A DNA stretch of 64,000 bases from an uncultured Roseburia sp. (GCA_947644305.1 CANRYS010000015.1:21446-85445); one strand, 5' to 3'. Positions 26,493 to 34,049 are shown, counted from the stretch's first letter. The notes: generated by a model from the letters alone, not told the origin. Numbers and translations: made by a program.

Positions 26493-28577
26493 CTATTTTG
26501 ATGATGAAGAATATGAATAACTACTAACCCTGGGCGCAGCATTCAAATCCATCTCTGCAACATTCTTATATAAATTAAATATTTGATAATCAGTAGGTGC
26601 CTGTGGAAGTATTAAATCACTTACGCTTAGACTCTGCTTATTTATGTATCTTTCCATTATCTGCTTAGCAATCTTCTGGGCATCTTTATATCTATTATTG
26701 CATACTTCTGTACTATCCGCTCGTTCTACTCCATTTACCTTAGTACTATGTGTTATCAACTTACCCTGGTATCTCACACTGTGAGCATAGGTATCTGTCG
26801 CTGCATGTATCGCCATTCCCCATACAAATGCACGCCTAAAACCAACGGTTTCTTTTTGGGCCTGCGCTTTCTCATTATTTTTATTTATATCTTTTATCCT
26901 TATTAATTCATTTGCCCATACACTATGATTATCCATGTATTTAATATCATCTAACATATCTGATGCATTTTTATAATTTGGATTTGATGCTTTGCTTTGA
27001 TTCCCTTTCCCATAATAATATATTGCATCTCCCATTCGTGTAGCATAAATGACTGCTTTTACATAGTTTGTGTACTTATAATATCCATGCCACCATGGAT
27101 TCAGTGACATACGTGCAAAGATTCTATGTTCATAATCACCATATCTACTAGTATCCGGAAATCTGGCTCCATAACGAACATTAAAATAACTTGATGGAAC
27201 CATCACTTCATGATCATCCTGATACCAGCACCCCTCCACACAACCAGTATCTTCAAAGGTAGTAATTTTCTCTTTATTTTCTTCAATCTGTAAATCTTGT
27301 TCATTTTTTCCCCTTGAATTAATGTTCTTTTTAAACTCATCATAATGGCCCAGTGCGTACTCAGCATCAACTAACCCACTTCCATATGATTCAGCTTCTC
27401 CATACAGATTCGCACTTTCCTTTAACAGGTCTCTAACAAAATCCGCTGGTACACCTGGGTCCCTTTCCCAGATTAAAGAAGCTACTGCCGCCACCTGTGG
27501 CGCCGCCAGGCTTGTTCCAGAAGAAACCATTTCTGTTCCCAGAAACCCTGTTGTACGTACTAACTCCCCTGGCGCAACAATCTCTATCTCTTTTCCCTTT
27601 GCACTATGCTCTGCCACTTCCCCCTGCTTATCCACGGAACCCACAGCTAATACTTCTTCGTATGCCGCAGGATATTGAACGCCTTTATCCCCTGTATTTC
27701 CGGCAGCTGCCACAATTAATATTCCTTTCGCAGCAGCAGCTTCGACTGCTTCTTCCAAAGCTTTGGAGTATGTATTTAATCCAAAACTCATATTTATGAT
27801 GTTTACTTTCTGTTCTATCGCCAGATAAATCCCTTCGATAACACGACTTAACGGGGCCTGGTTTGCATCATCCAGAACACGGATAGAATAAATCTCCGCA
27901 TTGGGGTTGATTCCTGTTATTCCCTCCTCATTGTCTTCGGCGGCGATCAATCCTGCGACACTGGAACCATGTCCGCTTCCATCCATAAACATCTTCGTCA
28001 TTTCTTCTTCCCCTGAAACCAAACTTATTGAATATGCCAGTGATATGTCATTTCCCGCATCTACTCCTGAATCAAGAAGAGCTATTTTAATCTTCTTTTT
28101 TAACTTATTCTTTTTGATTTTATCTGCGTTTATCATCTGCACATTCCATTCGTGCTCAGACCTGTTTTTATTATTCACTTTTTCCTGTTTCTTATGGGGT
28201 TTCTTTTCATTTAATATAATTTTATTGTTTTGGGTACTGCCTTCTACAATGGCATCTTCCTCGATAAATTCTATGTTATCATCTACAGATAATTCTTTTA
28301 GCTCTGTTTGGGATAGTTCTAAAGAAATCATGTTATTCTCTTCCAGAAAATCCCGCTTATTATCATTGATCTTGTTGCTCTCTGAATAATTTTTTCTGAT
28401 TTTATCCAAAGGAGCTTCTGATTTAGTTCTTACGATATATTCCTGGTCTGCCAGGGGCTTCTTAGCACTTGCCGCCTTACACAATTCTGTGTTTATACCA
28501 AATCCAGAATAATACATCACCACCGCTGTCACCGTAATTACAACACATATTTTTCTTGCAATGTTCCTAATTTTCAT
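26493..28577 (-). CDS. Secreted subtilisin-like serine protease with extra C-terminal His-rich domain
   Basis: 694 aa. Signal peptide or anchor (about 1-37), an I9-type inhibitory propeptide (YIVRTKSEAPLDKI to FIEEDAIVEG), then a complete subtilase catalytic domain: Asp in IALLDSGVDAG, His in DGSGHGSSVAGLIAA, Ser in MVSSGTSLAAPQVAAVAS. A C-terminal extension of about 260 residues contains the block FRRAFVWGMAIHAATDTYAH and WHGYYKYTNYV, whose spacing of histidines resembles zinc-dependent phospholipase C/P1-nuclease-like helical domains. Start ATG 28577 with GAGGAG upstream; codons further 5' belong to the ACP relic. Likely role: cleaving secreted peptides or host proteins; a part in processing the agr peptide is possible but unproven. 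Confidence 0.82.
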   Translation of the reverse strand: MKIRNIARKICVVITVTAVVMYYSGFGINTELCKAASAKKPLADQEYIVRTKSEAPLDKIRKNYSESNKINDNKRDFLEENNMISLELSQTELKELSVDDNIEFIEEDAIVEGSTQNNKIILNEKKPHKKQEKVNNKNRSEHEWNVQMINADKIKKNKLKKKIKIALLDSGVDAGNDISLAYSISLVSGEEEMTKMFMDGSGHGSSVAGLIAAEDNEEGITGINPNAEIYSIRVLDDANQAPLSRVIEGIYLAIEQKVNIINMSFGLNTYSKALEEAVEAAAAKGILIVAAAGNTGDKGVQYPAAYEEVLAVGSVDKQGEVAEHSAKGKEIEIVAPGELVRTTGFLGTEMVSSGTSLAAPQVAAVASLIWERDPGVPADFVRDLLKESANLYGEAESYGSGLVDAEYALGHYDEFKKNINSRGKNEQDLQIEENKEKITTFEDTGCVEGCWYQDDHEVMVPSSYFNVRYGARFPDTSRYGDYEHRIFARMSLNPWWHGYYKYTNYVKAVIYATRMGDAIYYYGKGNQSKASNPNYKNASDMLDDIKYMDNHSVWANELIRIKDINKNNEKAQAQKETVGFRRAFVWGMAIHAATDTYAHSVRYQGKLITHSTKVNGVERADSTEVCNNRYKDAQKIAKQIMERYINKQSLSVSDLILPQAPTDYQIFNLYKNVAEMDLNAAPRVSSYSYSSSSK

Positions 28578-28595
28578 AATATCTCCTCTTTTACA

Positions 28596-28728
28596 ATCTT
28601 CTCTAAAATATAATCCATAAACTGTCCTATAAAATCGTTTTGTCTGTATGATTGGACCGAGCTTCCTCACTAAACTCAAAAATCATCTCCGCAAGTTCTT
28701 TTTCTAACTGAGCAAAGTCCTTATTCAT
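28596..28728 (-). pseudogene. Acyl carrier protein, copy with internal deletion
   Basis: Begins with the same ribosome site region and first 33 codons as the ACP at 22691..22963 (MNKDFAQLEKELAEMIFEF), reaches a stop soon after SNHTDKTIL, and then continues with DNA coding the C-terminal QFMDYILEK of the intact copy in another frame. The central part, including the phosphopantetheine serine, is deleted (about 130 bp), so it cannot work as a carrier. About 25 bp upstream of the ATG are shared with the intact copy too. Confidence 0.85.
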
Positions 28729-28762
28729 AGCGGTTACCTCCCAATTAATTTCTTCATCTGTG

Positions 28763-29488
28763 TTATGTGCCCTCTTTCGCTTCCGGGACATAATACTTAT
28801 TGAAGAGTTCCTCTGCATATTCTTTTATGGTATTATTTTCCGTTGACCGATACACTCCACCCCAAAAGACTCTGATCAAACGTGAGTCATCAATCGTAAA
28901 ATCACAAACCAACTCTTCCTCTTCAGAGTATGCTTTAATCCAATAAGCCCAACCAGTATACATACAATTAGAGGTATTTACGTCTAAACGGTATCTGGCA
29001 GAGTTAAATTTCTGACGAAAGAGACTTATTTCTTCCGGAAGTATTATTGTGACCGTATTTCCCCATCTACCAATGGTAATTTTACTGACCTTCTCTGGAA
29101 TTGCCTCTGGTAATTTATCATATACACGTAATACAATGGTAAATTCTGAATTTTTCTTCTTCCCCTTTAACTTCCCTGTTAGTTCATATGTTCCTGACTT
29201 TTTTACTGTAAACCTGTTCTTTTTTATCTGTATCTGCTTACTTCGTGATTTCCACTTGATTTTGGAATTCGTAAATTTCTTCTTTTCTGACTTATCGTAA
29301 GAATCTGGCTTCCGTTTCATATTTATTACGTCCCGTATGGTATATTGTTTTTTACTCTGTATGGCATAATAATCCAAACGGTAGATCTCCACCTTTTTCT
29401 TTTTCGCTGCTATGATCTTGACATTTGAAACTTGAGACACTATGATCCCCAATAACAGAAAAATAGATATTACTTTCTTTCTTTTCAA
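28763..29488 (-). CDS. Secreted Lys-rich protein, paralogue of 29526..30248
   Basis: 241 aa of unknown function. TTG start with GGGAGGAAAGG upstream. Signal peptide about residues 1-27 (KVISIFLLLGIIVSQVSNVK), then a basic region, a conserved YYAIQSKKQYTIRDVINMK block, a beta-rich GTYELTGKLKGKKKN/EFTIVLRVYDKLP region, a Trp/Tyr-rich middle (GWAYWIKAYSEEEE) and the shared C-terminus KYYVPEAKEG. More than half of its residues match the upstream gene's protein, so they arose by duplication. No known domain was recognised; both are probably secreted beta-sandwich proteins belonging to the agr-linked unit. Confidence 0.75.
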   Translation of the reverse strand: MKRKKVISIFLLLGIIVSQVSNVKIIAAKKKKVEIYRLDYYAIQSKKQYTIRDVINMKRKPDSYDKSEKKKFTNSKIKWKSRSKQIQIKKNRFTVKKSGTYELTGKLKGKKKNSEFTIVLRVYDKLPEAIPEKVSKITIGRWGNTVTIILPEEISLFRQKFNSARYRLDVNTSNCMYTGWAYWIKAYSEEEELVCDFTIDDSRLIRVFWGGVYRSTENNTIKEYAEELFNKYYVPEAKEGT

Positions 29489-29525
29489 AACACCTTTCCT
29501 CCCGATATTTCTTTGATTTTTTCAT

Positions 29526-30248
29526 TCATCCCTCTTTTGCTTCTGGGACATAATATTTATTGTAGAGATCTTCTACATATTTTTTTGTGGTATTATTTCC
29601 AGTTGAACGATATGACCCGCCCGGGGAAGTGCTGATCACACTTGAGTCCATAATCATAAAACCATAAACCGCTTCCTCTTCAGAAGAATAAGCCTTAATG
29701 CTATACTCCCAGCCACAATACATACGATTTGATAGATTTAAATCAAGACGATATCTGGCCAAACTAAATCTCTGTCGTAAAAGGTTTATTTCCTGAAGGT
29801 CTATAATAGTAATGGAATTCCCAAATCTGTTAATGGTAATTTTACTGACGTCATCCGGAATTTCTCCTGGTAATTTGTCATATACACGTAAGACAATAGT
29901 AAATTCTGAATCTTTTTTCTTCCCCTTTAACTTACCTGTTAGTTCATATATTCCTGACTTTTTTACTGTAAACCTGTTTTTTTTAATCCATATCTGCTTA
30001 CTACTTGGCGTCCACTTAATCCTGGAATCTGTAAATTTCTTCTTTTTTGCCTTATCATATGAATCCGACTTCCGTTTCATATTTATTACGTCCCGTATCG
30101 TATATTGTTTTTTGCTCTGTATGGCATAATAATTCAAACGGTAGAACTCAGTCTTTTTTTTCTTTGCAGCTGAGACCGGGGCATATGGAACTTCTGACAA
30201 TAGAATCCCCAACAAAAGCAGCATAGATATTATTTTCTTTCTTTTCAA
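29526..30248 (-). CDS. Secreted Lys-rich protein (first copy)
   Basis: 240 aa of unknown function, paralogue of 28763..29488. The reading frame is open further upstream to 30557, but that part belongs to a truncated adenylating enzyme. The true start is the TTG at 30248, which has the same GGGAGGAAAAC ribosome site and the same first residues (KRKKIIS) as the paralogue's TTG start, followed by a signal peptide (MLLLLGILLSEVPYAPVSA). Conserved blocks: YYAIQSKKQYTIRDVINMKR, YELTGKLKGKKKDSEFTIVL, GWEYSIKAYSSEEE, YYVPEAKEG. Predicted to be exported under agr control. Confidence 0.72.
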   Translation of the reverse strand: MKRKKIISMLLLLGILLSEVPYAPVSAAKKKKTEFYRLNYYAIQSKKQYTIRDVINMKRKSDSYDKAKKKKFTDSRIKWTPSSKQIWIKKNRFTVKKSGIYELTGKLKGKKKDSEFTIVLRVYDKLPGEIPDDVSKITINRFGNSITIIDLQEINLLRQRFSLARYRLDLNLSNRMYCGWEYSIKAYSSEEEAVYGFMIMDSSVISTSPGGSYRSTGNNTTKKYVEDLYNKYYVPEAKEG

Positions 30249-30557
30249 AATAGTTTTCCTCCCTATTATTTTCCGATAAAATAAAATGTCACAAACTTTT
30301 AGACACATTCCAGTAGTTCCCGACGTATACACACTGAGTAGCTGATCTGACAGCCATAATGGAATACTTTCTGGCATTAGAACAGCGTCCGCATCGAATA
30401 CCAGCTCTTCTTTCCTGACGAGAGGGAGCTTGTCCCATTCTTCTCTTAAATTTAGCTGCTGTACTACAATATCCTTTTGCTCTGCCTTTCTTATATAAAA
30501 AGATGAATTTTGATACACGTGTTTTACAAAATCTTCTTGATTCTTTGTCAGTTGCAT
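30249..30557 (-). pseudogene. N-terminal fragment of an adenylate-forming enzyme, directly behind agrB
   Basis: 103 codons homologous to the N-terminus of the activating enzyme at 20238..21431: a helical start (NQEDFVKHVYQNSSFYIRKA) and the complete ATP P-loop VYTSGTTGMCLKV. It then loses homology and runs in frame into the start region of the next gene. Its own ribosome site GGAGAGTACAG and ATG lie 11 bp after the agrB stop, so the original gene was the first downstream gene of the agrDB transcript. All later catalytic motifs are missing, so it is dead as an enzyme unless the fused product has a new role. Confidence 0.8.
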
Positions 30558-30567
30558 CTGTACTCTC

Positions 30568-31143
30568 CTATCTGCCTCTCCTATTCACTCCCACTCCGAT
30601 CCACATGATCACCAGCATCATCCCGATTCCCAGCACGATGCATCTGGCCGCCCCTACAGCTCCTAGCAGCCGCAGAATCACAAAAATGGCTGTCTCTGTC
30701 CCATACACGCCAAAGGCCAATTTTCTATATTTGATAACCTCATACTCCTCCAAAGTTTTATTTTCATGCTCCACCGGAGCAAATCTCCACAGACTGAGTC
30801 CTGTGATCACCAGGAGGAAAATCTGCACCCATAAGAATCCAGGAGTCAATTTGTACAAAAGTAATATTCCCAGGAACAACAACCAGGTCTTGACAGCACA
30901 CTGCATCGGTGTCCTGGCATGATAACCGCCAGCATAAATGCGCAGAGGCATAAAGACTAAAAGGATCACCACTCCCTGCCAGAACAGGTTCATAAACAGA
31001 CCTGTACACAACAAAATGACGATCTCTATCAAAGTGCGGAGCCCCTGAACGATACCAAAAGACACCAGGGGAGCATCTTCTTTGGGAAATGCCTGGCTGG
31101 CGAGCATCCTACCCACCAGCCATCCAGCAAACCTTTCCAACAC
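30568..31143 (-). CDS. agrB: AgrB peptidase (autoinducing-peptide maturation)
   Basis: 191 aa polytopic membrane cysteine protease that cuts the C-terminal tail of AgrD and closes the thiolactone ring. The catalytic pair is visible as His75 and Cys82 in GGYHARTPMQCAVKTW; about five or six hydrophobic segments follow the family layout. GTG start at 31143 with AGGAG eight bases upstream, inside the last codons of agrD; the agrD stop is only 3 bp away, so translation is coupled. The N-terminal cytoplasmic helix (FAGWLVGRMLASQAF) is typical. Confidence 0.95.
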   Translation of the reverse strand: MLERFAGWLVGRMLASQAFPKEDAPLVSFGIVQGLRTLIEIVILLCTGLFMNLFWQGVVILLVFMPLRIYAGGYHARTPMQCAVKTWLLFLGILLLYKLTPGFLWVQIFLLVITGLSLWRFAPVEHENKTLEEYEVIKYRKLAFGVYGTETAIFVILRLLGAVGAARCIVLGIGMMLVIMWIGVGVNRRGR

Positions 31144-31146
31144 CGC

Positions 31147-31290
31147 CTATCTCCTGCGGAGCCGTTCTGCCCCTTTCGGCAGTTCTGGCTGATGCATCAA
31201 AAACTGACAAGCAGAATTCACTGCACCTGAAGTAACTTTCATCGAAAGTCCTGCTACCTTTGCTGCCAACCTTTTCTTTGCGTTTTTCAT
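31147..31290 (-). CDS. agrD: AgrD autoinducing-peptide precursor
   Basis: 47 aa. An amphipathic, Lys/Ala-rich leader (residues 1-20) is followed by the ring region Cys28-Gln-Phe-Leu-Met32 and the conserved AgrB-recognition tail HQPELPKGAERL. The pattern Cys-x-Phe-(Leu/Ile)-Met followed by two residues and E(L/V)P matches Staphylococcus aureus group I AgrD (CDFIM-DEVEVP). The predicted signal is a five-residue thiolactone CQFLM with an N-terminal tail of unknown length (for example NSA). Strong AGGAGG seven bases before the ATG. Its position between agrC and agrB and on the same strand supports the call. Confidence 0.92.
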   Translation of the reverse strand: MKNAKKRLAAKVAGLSMKVTSGAVNSACQFLMHQPELPKGAERLRRR

Positions 31291-31304
31291 ATGTCATTCC
31301 TCCT

Positions 31305-31344
31305 AAAAAAAGATGTGATATAAGTTCATTATATCACATCTTTT
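31305..31344 (-). terminator. Terminator hairpin of agrAC overlapping the agrDB promoter
   Basis: A perfect 13-bp stem (31311..31323 with 31329..31341), extendable by three A-T pairs, with a five-base loop and a run of six T on the minus strand: a good Rho-independent terminator behind agrC. The minus-strand sequence TATAAT (31328..31333), a consensus -10, lies inside the rising arm. A transcript starting about seven bases later would begin in the falling arm and escape the hairpin. Confidence 0.75.
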
Positions 31345-31396
31345 CGCGGTTTTGGGCGTTTTGGCGTGAACGACACAAACTTGCGACGAACGACAC
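31328..31396 (-). promoter_or_regulatory. agrDB promoter with LytTR-type (AgrA) direct repeat
   Basis: Minus-strand -10 TATAAT at 31328..31333 without a recognisable -35. Upstream lie two identical copies of GTGTCGTTC (plus-strand GAACGACAC at 31368..31376 and 31388..31396), 20 bp start to start, about two helical turns, as expected for AgrA/LytTR dimer sites. An activator-dependent promoter is inferred. Confidence 0.7.
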
Positions 31397-31402
31397 TATG
31401 AC

Positions 31403-32671
31403 CTACAGAAAAAGGCAGATCTTCACTTCAAAAATTCCGTTTTTTGTGTTGATCTCAAAGGTTCCATCATACTTTTTTACGATCTTCCCCACCTTCCGTA
31501 ATCCATAACCATGATTGGTTTTATCTTCTTTCGTGGTGCGAAAATTTCCTCCCGTCCTTTCCCTTTTCCCCTTATATGGATTTCTGATCCAGATAAATAA
31601 TCGCTCCCCCTTACTACTGTAACGAACACCTATCTCAATTCTCTTTTGTCTGATATCACGTACTGCCTCCATACTGTTATCCATCAGATTTGCCAGAATC
31701 AAGTTCATATCATAGACAGACAGTTCCAGCTCCTCCGGGACCTTAAGCTCCATATCCACTGATATATCGGCAGCCACTGCCTCCTGAAGTTTATAATTCA
31801 ATATACCATCCAGTACAGAGTTTCCTGTGTCCGCATATTTCTGACTCTGCAGGATATTTTCCTGGATCTCTCCCAGATATGCCGCAAGATGTTCCGTCTC
31901 ATGCTGCTCGTTCAAATAAGAAATCATGGAAATATGCCTGATAAAATCATGTCTCTGCTCTCTTACCTGTTCCACCACCTGATTCATCAGCTCCAGCTGG
32001 TTTCTCTGATACTGATTCTGAAGTTCCAGCGTATCCTTTTCCACCTGCAGCCGAAAGCTGTGAAGCTGCCGGTCATACAGGTAAATAACAAAGATATTGA
32101 TGGCAAAGAGCACAGCGGCACAGGCTCCCACTGACTGAAGTCTTAGTCCTGGCTGCTGATAAAATAAGATAAAAAGATAGACCGATGAGATTGGCAGCGC
32201 CACAGAAATGATCCAATAAGAAGCCGGCACCTCCTCTCCCTCCCGAATATTTTTGAGATTTCGGATGAATAGTACAATCATGAACATCACGACCGGAAGA
32301 CTGATCGTCCCAAATACTGAAAAATACTCTGTGGACGAAAAAATGTCCAAATTAATATATCCAGATAGAAGCGCCACAACACACTCTGCCAGAGTAAAAA
32401 TCACAAAAACAAAAACTCCTGATAAAATCCGCTTTTTCCAGCTCCCCATATAAATGATAGTGATGAGCAGTTCCCCACCAAAGGAACAGACCAGATTTAC
32501 CATAGGAATGCCCAAAAGCAGATGGGGAAGTGTCAACATGAGATACAGTCCTGCATAGGCACAGAGTTCCTCTTTCCCCCCGAACCGGCTCTTTTTAAGA
32601 AAGCACTGCATGAGCAAATACACCTCATAGGTCTGAAAAGCAGAAGATATCAGGAAGATCATTATGGACAT
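31403..32671 (-). CDS. agrC: AgrC-type receptor histidine kinase
   Basis: 422 aa. Six or so N-terminal transmembrane segments (residues 1-205) form the peptide receptor; a coiled linker (about 205-235) leads to the H box with phospho-His in EQRHDFIRHISMI, N box NLILANLMDNSMEAV and G box NHGYGLRKVGKI of the GHKL (HPK10) class. Senses the AgrD-derived cyclic peptide and phosphorylates AgrA. Start ATG immediately follows the agrA stop (TAAATG), with GAGGTGAAG as ribosome site. Ends at a terminator hairpin before agrD. Confidence 0.92.
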   Translation of the reverse strand: MSIMIFLISSAFQTYEVYLLMQCFLKKSRFGGKEELCAYAGLYLMLTLPHLLLGIPMVNLVCSFGGELLITIIYMGSWKKRILSGVFVFVIFTLAECVVALLSGYINLDIFSSTEYFSVFGTISLPVVMFMIVLFIRNLKNIREGEEVPASYWIISVALPISSVYLFILFYQQPGLRLQSVGACAAVLFAINIFVIYLYDRQLHSFRLQVEKDTLELQNQYQRNQLELMNQVVEQVREQRHDFIRHISMISYLNEQHETEHLAAYLGEIQENILQSQKYADTGNSVLDGILNYKLQEAVAADISVDMELKVPEELELSVYDMNLILANLMDNSMEAVRDIRQKRIEIGVRYSSKGERLFIWIRNPYKGKRERTGGNFRTTKEDKTNHGYGLRKVGKIVKKYDGTFEINTKNGIFEVKICLFL

Positions 32672-33391
32672 TTACTTCACCTCCATATCATAATCCACCC
32701 ATGCCTTTTTTATTTTTTCTACATACCGTCTCCCCACAGGAATCTCCGCACCATTTTCCATAAACAAACAATGATCCAGATAGCGGACCACATAACTTAA
32801 GTTCACCACATGAGACCGATGGCACTGGCACAAAGAATAATCGGCATATTTTTTCCCAAGATCCTGGAGGTTTTCCCTTATCCGAATTCTCTTATTGTCT
32901 TTGGTCATTACCTCCAGCATTTTATCCACTGACTTAACATACATGACATCCCTTAGCGCAATCCACTTGACGATTCCATCTTCTTTATACCTCAGCACCT
33001 GTTTGCCATCGCTGCTTCTCCTGACCACCTTATCCAAGTCCGCAAAGATCTCCTCGCGATGCAGTGGTTTATGGTGAAAATTCAATGGCTCCAGAGCAAA
33101 CAGATGCCTGCAGTATTTTGTTTTACCCGATATATAGATAATTTGTACCGCTTCATTTTTCATATTATCCCGAATAAAATGTCCCAGCTCCACACCGGAA
33201 CCCTCTGGAAACTCTATATCCAGAAAAATGACATCATAACAGGACCCTCCTTCTATCTCATTTAAAAGAAGCTCTACCGTATAAAATATATGTATTTCCA
33301 TTCTGACTTTTTGTGTTCTTCGGTAAATCTTAAGCCACCCTTCAAGCCGCGAACAGCATCCCTGATCATCATCGCATATTGCTAGCCGCAT
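32672..33391 (-). CDS. agrA: AgrA-type LytTR response regulator
   Basis: 239 aa. Receiver domain with acidic DDD near the N-terminus (MRLAICDDDQG), phospho-Asp in DVIFLDIEFPEGSG and Lys in NFHHKPLHREE; C-terminal LytTR DNA-binding domain (about 140-236, with VMYVKSVDKMLEVMT and CHRSHVVNLSYV, VGRRYVEKIKKAW). Expected to bind 9-bp direct repeats upstream of agrD. AGGAGGG precedes the ATG. First gene of the agrA-agrC transcript. Confidence 0.93.
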   Translation of the reverse strand: MRLAICDDDQGCCSRLEGWLKIYRRTQKVRMEIHIFYTVELLLNEIEGGSCYDVIFLDIEFPEGSGVELGHFIRDNMKNEAVQIIYISGKTKYCRHLFALEPLNFHHKPLHREEIFADLDKVVRRSSDGKQVLRYKEDGIVKWIALRDVMYVKSVDKMLEVMTKDNKRIRIRENLQDLGKKYADYSLCQCHRSHVVNLSYVVRYLDHCLFMENGAEIPVGRRYVEKIKKAWVDYDMEVK

Positions 33392-33423
33392 ATCGCCCTC
33401 CTATATCTAAAATCTTTTCTTTA

Positions 33424-33452
33424 ATTATACCAGATACTACCAGAAAACACAA
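33424..33452 (-). promoter_or_regulatory. Sigma-A promoter of agrAC
   Basis: Minus-strand TTGTGT (33447..33452) and TATAAT (33424..33429) with a 17-bp spacer, 33 bp before the agrA ATG. Confidence 0.7.
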
Positions 33453-33517
33453 TATTTTCGCTTTTATGACATAATACGACAACGTTATAGATATCCTTCG
33501 AGCAAAACAAAAAATAA

Positions 33518-33555
33518 CGGATACATATTCCCTTTTTTTAAGGATTATGTATCCG
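33518..33555 (-). terminator. Terminator hairpin behind the XRE gene
   Basis: CGGATACATA (33518..33527) pairs perfectly with TATGTATCCG (33546..33555); the loop contains a further TCCTT/AAGGG pairing. The minus-strand 3' side continues TTATTTTTT. The same CGGATAC/GTATCCG stem recurs at 34050..34087 on the other side of the gene. Confidence 0.7.
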
Positions 33556-33573
33556 CAAAAAGTTTTCAGGATA

Positions 33574-33966
33574 TTATTTCCTTAGATCATTCTGCCTGTC
33601 TCCTGACTCTGAACCCTCTACCTTTTTCTCTATAGCATTCAACTGGTGGATGACCTCCGCGAGCATTTGAATCACGCGGCTATCACTGTCTGCCACATAT
33701 TCCTGCTCCACAGGCATACTTGCCCCGCCTATGATATAGTTCAAATCATAGCTTAATTTTCTGTGTAAAATATTTGCCTTATCCGCTGAAAGCGAATTGA
33801 TACCGTACTCGATCCGGCGGTAGCTGTCTTCCTCAAGATTTAAAATTCCTGCGATATAGCGTACCGTATGACCATTTCTGATTTGGATCGTCCTCAGTCT
33901 TTTTCCCACACCGCAATTACACGGATTCTTTTGTTTTTTCTCTTTTCTTTTATCTGATTTCGCCAT
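33574..33966 (-). CDS. XRE-family transcriptional regulator
   Basis: 130 aa. A basic N-terminus, then an HTH at about residues 22-80 (GKRLRTIQIRNGHTVRYIAG, DSYRRIEYGINSLSADKANI) ending LSYDLNYIIGG, and an acidic helical tail. Paralogue of 16497..16835. ATG 33966 is chosen over an ATG at 33990 because AAGGGA lies upstream of it. Lies between spmB and the agr locus, flanked on both sides by hairpins with the same CGGATAC stem, which could be its operators or terminators. Confidence 0.83.
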   Translation of the reverse strand: MAKSDKRKEKKQKNPCNCGVGKRLRTIQIRNGHTVRYIAGILNLEEDSYRRIEYGINSLSADKANILHRKLSYDLNYIIGGASMPVEQEYVADSDSRVIQMLAEVIHQLNAIEKKVEGSESGDRQNDLRK

Positions 33967-34049
33967 AAGCATTCCCTTACTTTCTTTCATAGAATTGTCG
34001 ATTAACGGTTATTAAATTCTATGATAACAACCAACGGAAATAATTTTAA

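Noticed and set aside
30249-30557. Genuine fusion protein of adenylating enzyme and secreted domain
   Set aside because: The downstream part has its own TTG start, ribosome site and signal peptide identical to its paralogue; the fusion is a by-product of a deletion. Kept only as a low-priority question.
31109-31297. Alternative 62-codon frame overlapping agrD
   Set aside because: It starts upstream of the agrD ATG in another frame and has no family pattern; the AgrD frame has the leader, Cys ring and PELP tail.
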